DNA of 27,879 nucleotides, from NCBI GenBank assembly GCA_963582345.1, contig CAUZSN010000027.1:1-27879 (forward strand), written 5' to 3'. Numbering within the stretch: the stretch's first letter is position 1; the number at the start of each line of letters is the position of its first letter. The translations under genes were made by a program, and so were the position numbers. The stretch is from CAUZSN01 sp963582345 (lineage in GTDB: Bacteria > Planctomycetota > Planctomycetia > Planctomycetales > Planctomycetaceae). Under the pieces are notes generated by a model. It did not search any database. It was not told the origin of the DNA and saw only the letters and a program-made list of their open reading frames with translations. This document shows positions 1 through 8,743 of this stretch, piece after piece.

Positions 1-2965
1 TATTGGGAGGCACGAACCTGAGTTCATTAAAGACTTGAACCAGAATCGGTAATTCATACAGTTCTGCCGGACTGATCTGTACCTGACCGCGCCCTGTGAT
101 CCTGTCCGGCGACGAGCCTTGGCCGCGCATCTCAACCCATCCACGTATCACACCCCGCAAATTCTTTTGACCAGACATGTACAACTTGGTGTATTCCTCT
201 AAACTGCCGTGCGACATGTTCAGCTTCGCACGGTAGTTCATTTCATCATTGAGTGCTGCGATAGCGTCAACGGTAATGATTCCATTGATGGCACGGGCCG
301 TGACATGTTTCGAGACGTCCACCGACACTCGCGTCCCGCGCTGTGTTGGCTGCAAAACCGCGCCGCGGGAACCGATGATCAGTTCTTGGTTCTTCACGCC
401 GAACGGACCCTGGATATCTGCCAGACGATAACCCAGAACCGTTGCTGACTTGAGGTTGATGCGGCCAGAAAGATTGGCCTGATGACCGTTCCACCATCCA
501 TGAGATTCGATACCTCCGTAAACATCTTTGAAAACAAGTCCGGCGGTCACCGTTCCTCCTGACAAAATGGTTTCGATGTCCCAAGCCGCAGTGATTGGAT
601 CGCTGAGCTGCTGAGTCCCTCGCAATTCCAGCATTCCCTTCATCGAGATCGTTTGCTGTGGATCCAAGCACTCGAACACGTCATGCAGTCCATTTGGCAG
701 AGCGCGGAGCAGCAATTCGTCGGGTTCTAGTTCATCGACGGTCAGTTCCACTAGCCGCGCCGTCCAGTCGCCATTTTGTGAAAACTTTGCGAATCCGGTT
801 GCGTGGATCTGTGTGTTGTGATGCCTTCCCACAAGCGACCGAATGGTTAGAAAATCACGATCGTAGGAAAAACTGGCTCGAATCTGATCAATCCGGTACG
901 GAAATTCAGGCATCAGAATTCCGGCTTCGGACAATTCCACGTCAGGCAGTGTGATCCTGACTGGCTGGTCGGCAGTGTGGTGAATGACGCTCGTGACGTC
1001 CGCAGTTCCGGTGGGAGAAAACTGCTGCCATAACTCCTTCAATTTCGGCGACAGGACGACATACAGCGCTTGGTCTAACATTGTTCCTTTGGTCTTCACC
1101 GTAAGGTTCAGTTTCCCGCCCTTGTCGTGCTTGTTATAAGACCCATATCCAGTCAATGTCGACGCTCCGTGCCGACCTTTGAGGTCGGAAAACGTCCATT
1201 TCTCGCTGCGGCAACGAATCGTTCCGCTCAGGTCGTCCACTTCGTAAGGAAAATCCTCGTACTGGATCGATGCTTTGTAGACACCGGCAGATAGTTCTAT
1301 CTTGATATTCTTGTTTAACCCTGGTGGCCGTAATAGGCGAAGTTGGGCGTCGAGAGTACCGGTGAAATTCAACGACGAAATTACCTTGCCTAACTCCGGT
1401 TGTTTCTGACACGCATCGCGAAATGTCTGATCCACAGGTAATTGTTCGATCGAGATATCGAATACACTCGCGGCCGCCGGTCCCGCGTTTTGCACATGGC
1501 CGATCAGCACTGCGGATCGGCTTCCGGCCAGACCTTGCAGGTTACATTCGAGAGCGTGTCCTTGTTGCCGGATCGTCCCCGTGATATTTTCGATCCGGTA
1601 AGGAAATGACACGTGCGCCGCCGAACATTGTTGCGCAGTCACAAGAACATCTTCCGGATGCCAGTTACTTCCGTCGTTACATTTCATCACGACCTGTACG
1701 TCGATGTGTCCGGAAGGTTGGTGCATGTCAAAGGTACGCTTCAGGTGCACCGGCATTAGACTGCGCAGCGAATGGTCAAGTGCCAGGTTGGTCACGTTGA
1801 CGGTAAAGCGACCGTTATGCGATTTTTTATGTCGCGACAGCACGCCTTGCACATCAAGTCGTGTTGGACCGTTGTTTCCCGTTAGATGCCGTACAATGAT
1901 TCCGTGGTTGTCGCAATAAATCTTGCCGGACAGGTTCTTCAACGGAAACGGAAGGATCGGGTTGGTAAATTCTCCTTCCTCAACATGCACGAGCAACTTT
2001 AAGTCGAGCGGAGCATCAGGTTGCAATCGGCTGATCCGAAACTTGATGTCCGAAACTATCGACATTCTCAGAGAGACTCGGCCGCGATCAATGTCTACAA
2101 TGGAAGATTTTCCCGATCGATTGGCGACGTCGTGCTGAGGTGTCGCAACGCTTGAGACTCGGGACGTCAAATCTTCAGCTTGCGAAACAAGTGGTCGCAT
2201 TGTCGAGTACGGAAGATTTTCCATGACCTTGGCTTGCATGTCCGCTAATTTGACGCCGAATTCGGGAATAGTTTTTGTCAGCAGGTCAAGCAATTCAGTA
2301 CCAAAATTGAGATTATGCAACTCGCCGTTGGCGGTTCCAGTTCCGTCGTCAACATTCCATCGACCGTTGATTTTTAATGTCTGAGCGTACGGCACGTTCG
2401 CCGCAACTTCGAACAGAAAGTGGCGTTTCGCAGATGGAACCAAATGGATGTTTACGTTTGACAGCATCAACATGGTCGCAGGACCGCCTGTCTCGCGTTC
2501 CATCTTGATTGTGATCGTTCCTTGCTCAATCTCAAATTCGGGCAAACTCGTTTGTGACTTCGGAAAGATCGGCAGAGACTGCCAGTTCCAGCGGCCGTTG
2601 CAATCTCGTTGAATTATCAGACTTGGCCTGAGTAGACGAACCTTGTGGATGTGGACTTCCTGCCGTTCAGCCAAAGCGTGACGATCAACTATCATCGTGA
2701 TTTTCGGCACAGTAGCGAAGGCCAACGATTGCCCGGGTACTTTCAAGGCACAATCATCTATGTGAATATTCCGCCGAAAGTCAAAATGGCAGCGGCCGAC
2801 CCGGACCTGCCATTCCGGAGCGTAATTGGCCAACGTCGCAACGATCTTTTCGTGCAGCAGCTCATCCTGTTGCGTCCAAACCCGATACACGTAGACACCA
2901 CCGGCAACGATCAATAAAGTGACGATGCCAACGATCCATAAAAATGTTTTGCCAATCGTCTTCAT
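1..2965 (-). CDS. Large AsmA/TamB-like protein, 3' end outside window
   Basis: Reading the minus strand from the ATG at 2965 gives about 988 codons without a stop to the window edge, so the C-terminus is missing. The N-terminus is a basic start plus one hydrophobic helix (residues about 8-27, IVGIVTLLIVAGGVYVY), followed by a long beta-rich, extracytoplasmic-looking chain. The visible end (LPILVQVFNELRFVPP) resembles the last part of AsmA_2-type C-terminal domains. AsmA/TamB-family proteins are envelope proteins linked to lipid transport and outer-membrane upkeep; a role in this cell is inferred. A motif of the type FPYRIENITG recurs at residues 338, 454, 572 and 688 (spacing 116, 118, 116) with a weaker copy at 844. 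The gene starts 10 bases after the glycosyltransferase stop at 2976, so the two are probably co-transcribed. Small ORFs on either strand here are shadows. Sure of the ORF, fairly sure of the superfamily. Confidence 0.85.
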   Translation of the reverse strand, partial: MKTIGKTFLWIVGIVTLLIVAGGVYVYRVWTQQDELLHEKIVATLANYAPEWQVRVGRCHFDFRRNIHIDDCALKVPGQSLAFATVPKITMIVDRHALAERQEVHIHKVRLLRPSLIIQRDCNGRWNWQSLPIFPKSQTSLPEFEIEQGTITIKMERETGGPATMLMLSNVNIHLVPSAKRHFLFEVAANVPYAQTLKINGRWNVDDGTGTANGELHNLNFGTELLDLLTKTIPEFGVKLADMQAKVMENLPYSTMRPLVSQAEDLTSRVSSVATPQHDVANRSGKSSIVDIDRGRVSLRMSIVSDIKFRISRLQPDAPLDLKLLVHVEEGEFTNPILPFPLKNLSGKIYCDNHGIIVRHLTGNNGPTRLDVQGVLSRHKKSHNGRFTVNVTNLALDHSLRSLMPVHLKRTFDMHQPSGHIDVQVVMKCNDGSNWHPEDVLVTAQQCSAAHVSFPYRIENITGTIRQQGHALECNLQGLAGSRSAVLIGHVQNAGPAAASVFDISIEQLPVDQTFRDACQKQPELGKVISSLNFTGTLDAQLRLLRPPGLNKNIKIELSAGVYKASIQYEDFPYEVDDLSGTIRCRSEKWTFSDLKGRHGASTLTGYGSYNKHDKGGKLNLTVKTKGTMLDQALYVVLSPKLKELWQQFSPTGTADVTSVIHHTADQPVRITLPDVELSEAGILMPEFPYRIDQIRASFSYDRDFLTIRSLVGRHHNTQIHATGFAKFSQNGDWTARLVELTVDELEPDELLLRALPNGLHDVFECLDPQQTISMKGMLELRGTQQLSDPITAAWDIETILSGGTVTAGLVFKDVYGGIESHGWWNGHQANLSGRINLKSATVLGYRLADIQGPFGVKNQELIIGSRGAVLQPTQRGTRVSVDVSKHVTARAINGIITVDAIAALNDEMNYRAKLNMSHGSLEEYTKLYMSGQKNLRGVIRGWVEMRGQGSSPDRITGRGQVQISPAELYELPILVQVFNELRFVPPN

Positions 2966-2975
2966 CCGTGACCGT

Positions 2976-4313
2976 TCATCCGTACCTGCAACATAACGTC
3001 GATCGACAATCTTTTGGATGGGTGAGGAGCTTGGAAACACTCTGGTTCCTGTTGGCTTTGCCACCGCGTCTTGAACGAATCCATACCTGTATTCCAATCG
3101 CTGACATGACACACAACGAATATTCCGCAGGTAGTCGGTAACGAAGCGAGCCGACAAATATGACGTGCAACGCGGAAAAGTAAATAATCGGTCCGACAGT
3201 CAGCAGCCAATTCCAATACTGATATCGGGTGACCCACCAGCCGTGTGCGGCCAACACAACGACTGGAATGAAGAACAACGCCACAGCAAGACATTGCCAC
3301 CAGGTACTGAACATTTCATGATTCGGCCAAGGTTTCCAGTACCTGAAAAATTTAATTCCAGCCAACTGAACGGTTCGCACAGGATTGTTGATGGCGAACT
3401 CGATCGCCTTGCCGCGATAGTGACGGTCTACTTGATACTCCGTCATTTTGGCCATCAAGTTCTCCCGGTCAAACCAGTCCATGTTGCTGGCGCCAGTGGC
3501 ACTCGGATTCAAGCCGTCATACAAACTGGGGCCGAGCCATAATGTCGTTACAACGACTTTATCGGTGACTTGGTAATTGCGAACAATCCAGGGTGCCAAT
3601 GCAACGGCGAGCCCCATGAGTACCAGGGATCCACGCAGCAGCGCTTGCCGTCGATTCGTTGAAAGCACAACCAGCAGGATGAAAAAGATCGGACCCACCA
3701 ACAGCCAACTGGAACGAACGTAGGTCGCCGCGGCGATCAATACCCCTGCGAAGACCGGCAGCCCGACGGTCTGAAACCTTGACGCGGCGGTAAAATCCGT
3801 TTGCGCAACCTTCGCTAAGACAATGAGACTTGCTAGCATGCACGCCGCAAACACGGTCTCAGTGAGCAGCACGACACTGAACCCGGTCATAATTGGCGAG
3901 ACTGTCGTTAGCCCGGCTGCGATCAGGCCGGTCGTCTCGTCAAACAACTGCCGTCCCAGTACATAGACCAACCAGCAGGCAATCGTCCCGATGCCTGCCA
4001 ACAGAATTCGTGCGACGAAGAATGCTTCTCCTTCTAGATTCAACCACTCCTTGACTTTGATGGCAACTGCCAGCATGGCGGGAAATCCGGGCATGCGAAC
4101 TACTTGTCGTAGACGCAGTTCATCTTCTATTTGGTAGGCTTTGCCAGCGGCAATCTGCTTTCCTAATCGCCAGTAGAAGTCAGCATCACCGTCAATGTAG
4201 AAATTACCTTGGTCCGAACTATTGACGAACTGCTGCAATCCGATCGCCACCCCGACACGTAACCCAAAGGCCATGATTAAGGTCATTGATAGTATGAAGT
4301 TCCGGCTGAACAT
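2976..4313 (-). CDS. GT39/ArnT-like membrane glycosyltransferase
   Basis: A 445-residue polytopic membrane protein. The first helix (residues about 7-28) is followed by an extracytoplasmic loop with the acidic motif YIDGDADFYWRLGKQ and then RMPGFPAMLA, the arrangement found in GT-C enzymes of the PMT_2/ArnT group, where the loop aspartate helps catalysis. About ten hydrophobic segments follow, and the last helix is followed by a basic cytosolic tail (RSRRGGK). These enzymes move a sugar from a polyprenyl-phosphate donor to a lipid, glycan or protein outside the membrane; the substrate here cannot be told. The start is supported by AGGAGG four bases before the ATG. A promoter-like pair lies 35-64 bases upstream of the ATG. 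The next gene on this strand, the AsmA-like protein, begins 10 bases after the stop, which suggests a joint envelope role. Confidence 0.8.
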   Translation of the reverse strand: MFSRNFILSMTLIMAFGLRVGVAIGLQQFVNSSDQGNFYIDGDADFYWRLGKQIAAGKAYQIEDELRLRQVVRMPGFPAMLAVAIKVKEWLNLEGEAFFVARILLAGIGTIACWLVYVLGRQLFDETTGLIAAGLTTVSPIMTGFSVVLLTETVFAACMLASLIVLAKVAQTDFTAASRFQTVGLPVFAGVLIAAATYVRSSWLLVGPIFFILLVVLSTNRRQALLRGSLVLMGLAVALAPWIVRNYQVTDKVVVTTLWLGPSLYDGLNPSATGASNMDWFDRENLMAKMTEYQVDRHYRGKAIEFAINNPVRTVQLAGIKFFRYWKPWPNHEMFSTWWQCLAVALFFIPVVVLAAHGWWVTRYQYWNWLLTVGPIIYFSALHVIFVGSLRYRLPAEYSLCVMSAIGIQVWIRSRRGGKANRNQSVSKLLTHPKDCRSTLCCRYG

Positions 4314-4347
4314 CTGGCCTCCTAAGCCCGGAAAAAATAGGGGGTGA

Positions 4348-4377
4348 ATACTACGCCCGCTGGCTTGACTCGGTCAA
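4348..4377 (-). promoter_or_regulatory. Candidate sigma70-type promoter for the glycosyltransferase/AsmA pair
   Basis: On the minus strand TTGACC (4372-4377) and TAGTAT (4348-4353) are separated by 18 bases and sit 35 bases before the ATG at 4313, giving a short leader that contains AGGAGG. Five of six and four of six bases match the classical -35 and -10. Planctomycete promoters often fit this consensus poorly, so this is a suggestion from sequence only. Confidence 0.35.
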
Positions 4378-4460
4378 TACCGTTCACGTCCCCAACCGGT
4401 GTTCAAATTCAATCGCGAATTCGATAAATAGTGACATTAATGTGACTGAATGACGCTCAA

Positions 4461-4466
4461 AGGAGG
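4461..4466 (+). promoter_or_regulatory. Ribosome binding site fixing a TTG start for rodA
   Basis: AGGAGG ends five bases before TTG at 4472. No ATG or GTG in the same frame is better placed, so the TTG is the likely start. The 158-base gap between 4313 and 4472 separates divergent genes and must hold both promoters; only the minus-strand one is recognisable. Confidence 0.7.
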
Positions 4467-4471
4467 ACGAA

Positions 4472-5605
4472 TTGAAAATTTCTGAATGGTTCCGGCGCAT
4501 TCCATGGACCGTTGTAATCTGCTCGCTCATATTGATCGTAGCAGGCTTGATTGGTATCGCGCGAGGCGACGAGTTATCGAGACGCGACGACCACTTCAGC
4601 CGGCAGTTGGTTTGGACGCTGCTAGCGACAGCCGTGATGATTGTGGCTACGTGGGTGCCTTATCGTCGTCTGAAGGTTCTAAGCTACCCTCTGTTCGGCG
4701 GCAGTCTGGTTCTGTTGGTGATTGTCTACTTCATACCAGATCGCAACGGTGCACACCGCTGGATCCCTTTAGGACCCCTCAATTTACAACCGTCAGAACT
4801 TGCGAAATTGGGCTATATTTCAGCTCTGGCGCATTACCTGATGTATCGCAGGAATTATCGTCGATTGACCGGCCTGCTTCCCCCTTTTCTATTGACGATG
4901 ATCCCGGTGGGCCTGATTCTTCGAGAGCCCGACCTCGGGACATCGCTACTGTTTCTGCCGGTTTTGTTCGCGATGCTGTTTGCCGCTGGAGCGAGACCAC
5001 GTCACCTCACGTTGATCGTATTGTTGGGCGTTGCCACCTCGCCACTGTTGTGGATGGGAATGAGTGCCGAGCAGAAATCGCGTGTTGTCACACTGTTTGT
5101 GCAGCGCGACGGCGGAGCAACTCCGCAGGGTAATGGTTACCACCTGCACCAATCAAAGCGAGTGCTCGCTTTGGGTGGAACTTGGGGCAGCAAGCTGACT
5201 GCAATATCCCTTGAAGACCGACTCGCCTACCACTTGCCGGCAGCGCAGACCGACTTCGTTTTTTGTCTGATTGGCGAACGTTGGGGTTTGTTCGGGTGCG
5301 TGATGATCCTGTGCGTTTACACAGTTCTCTTCGCCCGTGGCCTGTGGATCGCCGGGGCGACTCGCGAGCCATTTGGCAGGTTGCTGGCCGTAGGAATCGT
5401 CGCGCTGTTGGCGTCGCAAATGACGATTAACACTGGAATGACGGTCGGACTGATGCCGATCACCGGCATGACGCTGCCGCTAATAAGTTATGGCGGTTCT
5501 AGCCTAGTAGCCACTTGTCTGGCGTTAGGCCTGCTTATGAACATCGGCATGCGCCCCGGCTATGAAATCACGCCAGAACCATTCCGTTTCACAGATGACA
5601 CCTGA
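4472..5605 (+). CDS. rodA: RodA, SEDS-family peptidoglycan glycosyltransferase
   Basis: A 377-residue integral membrane protein with about ten helices. SEDS hallmarks are visible: NLQPSELAKLG near residue 110, LREPDLGTSLLFLP near residue 150, LPAAQTDFVFCLIGERWG (the aspartate in this stretch is the conserved catalytic-type residue of RodA/FtsW), and the C-terminal GLMPITGMTLPLISYGGSS signature. The GLMPITG...P form fits RodA better than FtsW. RodA polymerises lipid II during cell elongation and normally works with a class B penicillin-binding protein; none is encoded next to it here. Start is TTG with AGGAGG five bases upstream. Length is normal for the family. The gene stands alone between a divergent glycosyltransferase and the pnt operon, with a hairpin about 90 bases after its stop. 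Confidence 0.93.
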   Translation: MKISEWFRRIPWTVVICSLILIVAGLIGIARGDELSRRDDHFSRQLVWTLLATAVMIVATWVPYRRLKVLSYPLFGGSLVLLVIVYFIPDRNGAHRWIPLGPLNLQPSELAKLGYISALAHYLMYRRNYRRLTGLLPPFLLTMIPVGLILREPDLGTSLLFLPVLFAMLFAAGARPRHLTLIVLLGVATSPLLWMGMSAEQKSRVVTLFVQRDGGATPQGNGYHLHQSKRVLALGGTWGSKLTAISLEDRLAYHLPAAQTDFVFCLIGERWGLFGCVMILCVYTVLFARGLWIAGATREPFGRLLAVGIVALLASQMTINTGMTVGLMPITGMTLPLISYGGSSLVATCLALGLLMNIGMRPGYEITPEPFRFTDDT

Positions 5606-5693
5606 TTTTTTTGGCGATGTCATTTGACCGAAAGCTGTTTCGCTATAAGATTCTGTCTGATGTATGGGTCGTTTTCGAATTCAAGCATGACGG

Positions 5694-5722
5694 CAAAATC
5701 CGATGATGGATTTTGTGCTTTT
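5694..5722 (+). terminator. Weak hairpin followed by T-run between rodA and pntAA
   Basis: CAAAATCC (5694-5701) and GGATTTTG (5708-5715) form a perfect 8-bp stem with a six-base loop and are followed by TGCTTTTT. The stem is AT-rich, so it would be a weak intrinsic terminator; it could also be a leader element of the pnt operon, whose ATG lies about 40 bases further on. A TTGACC/TATAAG pair at 5624-5649 has only 14 bases between the boxes and is not called as a promoter. Confidence 0.3.
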
Positions 5723-5757
5723 TCCACTCGCTGGCGTAACAAAGTTTTTCAGTCAAT

Positions 5758-6963
5758 ATGTCGCAAGATGCTCACTCGATTGTTGTCGGCGTTCCGAAAG
5801 AGACCTTTCCCGGTGAACGACGGGTTGCATTGACACCCGCTTTCGTCAAAAGCCTTAGAGAAGCCGGGATCGACGTGCTGGTCGAAGTTATGGCGGGCCG
5901 TGAAGCTGGTTTTACGGATGCAGACTACCGCGACCAGGGTGCCCGGCTAATTTCGAGTCGATCTAAATTGATTCAGTCGGCTGACGTCTTGCTGCAAGTT
6001 CGAGCAATGGGAGCCAATCCAAATTTAGGTCGGGCTGACATCGAACGACTTCACCACGGCCAATGCCTGATCGGCCTGTGCGATCCGCTGACGAAACCGT
6101 CGTTTATGTCAAAACTGGCCGATCGTAACGTCACATGTTTCGCCCTGGAGCTGCTCCCGCGAATCACTCGCGCACAAGAAATGGACGTACTTTCTTCAAT
6201 GGCGATGATTTCCGGCTATAAAGCCGTAATAATGGCGGCTCACACGTTGCCTCGAATGTTTCCCATGATGATGACCGCCGCGGGAACCATCACGCCAGCG
6301 AAAATCCTGGTTCTGGGAGCCGGAGTGGCCGGTCTTCAGGCCATCGCCACGTCTCGACGATTGGGTGCCGTCGTCAGTGCCTACGATGTCCGACAGGCAG
6401 TCAAAGAAGAAGTGAATAGCCTGGGAGCTAAATTCATTGAGGTGGATCTCGATACCAACCAGCCCGGACAGGTCGGTAAGTATGCCTCAGAGAGGGATGA
6501 TCAGTACTATCACCGGCAGCGTGAATTGCTGAGCGACGCCGTCGCGGAAAGTCACGTCGTTATTACCACAGCGGCGATCCCCGGCGTCCAGGCTCCGCTT
6601 CTGGTCAAAGAAGCAGTGATTAAAAAAATGTCCGCGGGAAGCGTGCTGGTTGACTTGGCGGCCGAACAAGGCGGCAATTGCGAACTGACACAACCGAATG
6701 AAACGATTGTCGCACACGATGTCACCATCATCGGAGCCGTTAACTTACCGGCGACGATCCCGTATCACGCCAGCCAAATGTATTCGAAAAACATTACCAC
6801 CTTTTTGAAGCACTTAGTCAAAGACAAAGCGATGTGTTTGGACCGAGACGACGAAATCATAAGCGGCACGTTAGTCACGCGAGACGGACACGTTGTTCAT
6901 CCACAAGTCCGCGAACAGTTGGGCTTGGAACCGACAGTCCTAAGTCCAGTGGGAGGGAATTGA
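5758..6963 (+). CDS. pntAA: NAD(P) transhydrogenase, subunit alpha part 1
   Basis: 401 residues, the soluble NAD(H)-binding domain I of proton-translocating transhydrogenase. The N-terminus VGVPKETFPGERRVALTP is the alanine dehydrogenase/PNT signature. The Rossmann glycine motif is at residues 187-192 (GAGVAG, from VLGAGVAGLQA). The RQD-loop region reads YHRQRELLSDAVAESHVV, followed by ITTAAIPG and LVDLAAEQGGNCELT, all typical. The enzyme couples hydride transfer from NADH to NADP+ to inward proton flow and supplies NADPH. Here the alpha subunit is split: this protein lacks the membrane part, which is the next gene, 4 bases downstream. No strong ribosome site is seen before the ATG. It heads a four-gene operon reaching the MfnF-like gene. 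Confidence 0.95.
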   Translation: MSQDAHSIVVGVPKETFPGERRVALTPAFVKSLREAGIDVLVEVMAGREAGFTDADYRDQGARLISSRSKLIQSADVLLQVRAMGANPNLGRADIERLHHGQCLIGLCDPLTKPSFMSKLADRNVTCFALELLPRITRAQEMDVLSSMAMISGYKAVIMAAHTLPRMFPMMMTAAGTITPAKILVLGAGVAGLQAIATSRRLGAVVSAYDVRQAVKEEVNSLGAKFIEVDLDTNQPGQVGKYASERDDQYYHRQRELLSDAVAESHVVITTAAIPGVQAPLLVKEAVIKKMSAGSVLVDLAAEQGGNCELTQPNETIVAHDVTIIGAVNLPATIPYHASQMYSKNITTFLKHLVKDKAMCLDRDDEIISGTLVTRDGHVVHPQVREQLGLEPTVLSPVGGN

Positions 6964-6967
6964 TTTA

Positions 6968-7318
6968 ATGCAGGCCATGAACACGCTTTTACTGCTGGCC
7001 GAACAAACGACATCATCAACCCAGGCAGCTGGTTCGCCACTGTTACTGTTGACTGTTTTTGTGTTGGCCATCTTTGTCGGTATTGAAATCATCACGAAAA
7101 TCCCGCCGATGTTGCACACGCCGTTGATGTCCGGCTCGAACGCCATTTCGGGCATCACACTCATTGGAGCACTCCTGTCGGTGGGCTCCAGGCATCCAAC
7201 GGAGAAAATTCTTGGCTGTGTGCTAGGCTGCCTAGCTGTCACCTTGGCCACGACAAACGTCGTCGGTGGTTTTCTCGTCACCCACCGGATGCTTGGCATG
7301 TTCCGCAAGAAGGACTAG
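6968..7318 (+). CDS. pntAB: NAD(P) transhydrogenase, subunit alpha part 2
   Basis: 116 residues, the small membrane part of the split alpha subunit. Three hydrophobic helices are visible (about residues 23-43, 54-72 and 82-105), with the family stretches KIPPMLHTPLMSGSNAISGI and FLVTHRMLGMF. GGAGGG lies about 12 bases before the first ATG; a second ATG three codons later is possible. It forms, with PntB, the proton channel of the transhydrogenase. The gene starts 4 bases after pntAA and ends 9 bases before pntB, so the subunits are surely co-transcribed. Confidence 0.95.
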   Translation: MQAMNTLLLLAEQTTSSTQAAGSPLLLLTVFVLAIFVGIEIITKIPPMLHTPLMSGSNAISGITLIGALLSVGSRHPTEKILGCVLGCLAVTLATTNVVGGFLVTHRMLGMFRKKD

Positions 7319-7327
7319 ACAAAGACC

Positions 7328-8719
7328 GTGCTAGTGAATGTCGATCTCGGTTACTTGCTTGCTGCGATTCTGTTCATTTTCGGTCTGAAAGGACTAACAC
7401 GTCCCCGCACGGCCGTGCGAGGTAACATGCTGGGTGCACTTGGCATGCTGGTGGCCGTGGTCGTGACGCTGGTTGGCGCAGACTTCTCCGTAACATTCAT
7501 ACTTCTTGGCTTAGTCATTGGTTCGGCCGTCGGCGTGACCTTGGCACTGAAGATCCAAATGACAGCGATGCCACAACTAGTGGCGCTATTCAACGGCTTT
7601 GGAGGGGGAGCATCGGCACTGGTCGCCGGAGCATACCTGGTCACGAACGTCCAATCGCAATCGTCCGCCGAATTGATCGCGACGGCCGCGTCCGGTCTGA
7701 TAGGAGCCATGACGTTTTCTGGCAGCCTGATCGCTTTTGCCAAGCTACAGGAGTTGCGATTCGTTGGCAACATCCGTTTCAGTGGTCAGCAGACATTGAA
7801 CGCCATGCTGCTAATCGCCTGCCTGGTTCTGGCAGTTATGCTGCTCGCAAGACCGGAAAGTGCTTTCATCTATTGCGTGCTCGTGCTATTGGCGCTCGTG
7901 CTGGGCGTATTTTCGGTCATCTCGATCGGCGGCGCCGACATGCCGGTCGTCATCGCCTTGTTGAATTCCTATTCCGGTTTGGCCGCCGCCGCCACTGGAT
8001 TTGTTCTGAGCAATTCCGTGCAAGGCCAAAGCGCAGCAAACATCCTGATCATTGCCGGTTCGCTGGTCGGCGCGTCGGGTTTGATTCTGACGCGTATCAT
8101 GTGCGCAGCGATGAACCGTTCGCTGGCCAACGTCCTGTTCGGCTCGCTTGGCCCAACTCGCAGCGGCCCCGATGATGATGTCTACGTGAATGTAAAATCG
8201 ACTTCCGCCGAGGAAGTGGCCATGCTGATCGAAGTGGCTCGGCGAGTGGTGATAGTCCCCGGCTATGGCATGGCCGTCGCTCAAGCACAGCACTCTGTCA
8301 GCGACTTGACCAAGCTGCTCGAATCGAAGAAAATTCAGGTCGAATTTGGCATCCATCCCGTGGCAGGCCGCATGCCGGGACACATGAACGTGCTATTGGC
8401 CGAAGCTGACATTCCCTACGACTCTTTGAAGGAAATGAACGAGATCAACTCGACAATGGACCAGACGGATGTGACGATTGTGCTGGGAGCAAACGACGTG
8501 GTCAACCCAGTTGCTCGCACCGACGCACAGAGTCCGATTGCCGGAATGCCAATCATTGACGTCGATAAGTCGCGCACCGTGGTCGTCATTAAGCGCAGCC
8601 TCAGCCCCGGATTTTCTGGCATCCCAAACCCGTTGTTCACCGCTGAGAATACTTTGATGCTATTTGGTGACGGACGCAAAGCAGTCGTCGACATCATCAA
8701 CGCCCTGAAACCAGACTGA
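7328..8719 (+). CDS. pntB: NAD(P) transhydrogenase, subunit beta
   Basis: 463 residues starting at GTG. The N-terminal 260 residues hold about nine membrane helices with FNGFGGGASALVAGAY and LLNSYSGLAAAATGF. The C-terminal part is the NADP(H)-binding domain III, with IVPGYGMAVAQAQHSVSDL, FGIHPVAGRMPGHMNVLLAE, VLGANDVVNPVA and KRSLSPGFSG, all family signatures. The length is usual. With pntAA and pntAB it makes a complete enzyme. The downstream MfnF-like gene begins 24 bases after the stop and probably shares the transcript. Confidence 0.96.
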   Translation: MLVNVDLGYLLAAILFIFGLKGLTRPRTAVRGNMLGALGMLVAVVVTLVGADFSVTFILLGLVIGSAVGVTLALKIQMTAMPQLVALFNGFGGGASALVAGAYLVTNVQSQSSAELIATAASGLIGAMTFSGSLIAFAKLQELRFVGNIRFSGQQTLNAMLLIACLVLAVMLLARPESAFIYCVLVLLALVLGVFSVISIGGADMPVVIALLNSYSGLAAAATGFVLSNSVQGQSAANILIIAGSLVGASGLILTRIMCAAMNRSLANVLFGSLGPTRSGPDDDVYVNVKSTSAEEVAMLIEVARRVVIVPGYGMAVAQAQHSVSDLTKLLESKKIQVEFGIHPVAGRMPGHMNVLLAEADIPYDSLKEMNEINSTMDQTDVTIVLGANDVVNPVARTDAQSPIAGMPIIDVDKSRTVVVIKRSLSPGFSGIPNPLFTAENTLMLFGDGRKAVVDIINALKPD

Positions 8720-8743
8720 GCGGTGTGAGGTGTAGAATCCGTA

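Noticed and set aside
267..1412. Several ORFs of 60-134 codons on both strands at the left end.
   Set aside because: They are shadows of the single minus-strand AsmA-like frame that is open from 2965 to the edge.
5624..5649. TTGACC and TATAAG as a promoter of the pnt operon.
   Set aside because: Only 14 bases lie between the boxes, too few for a sigma70 promoter.
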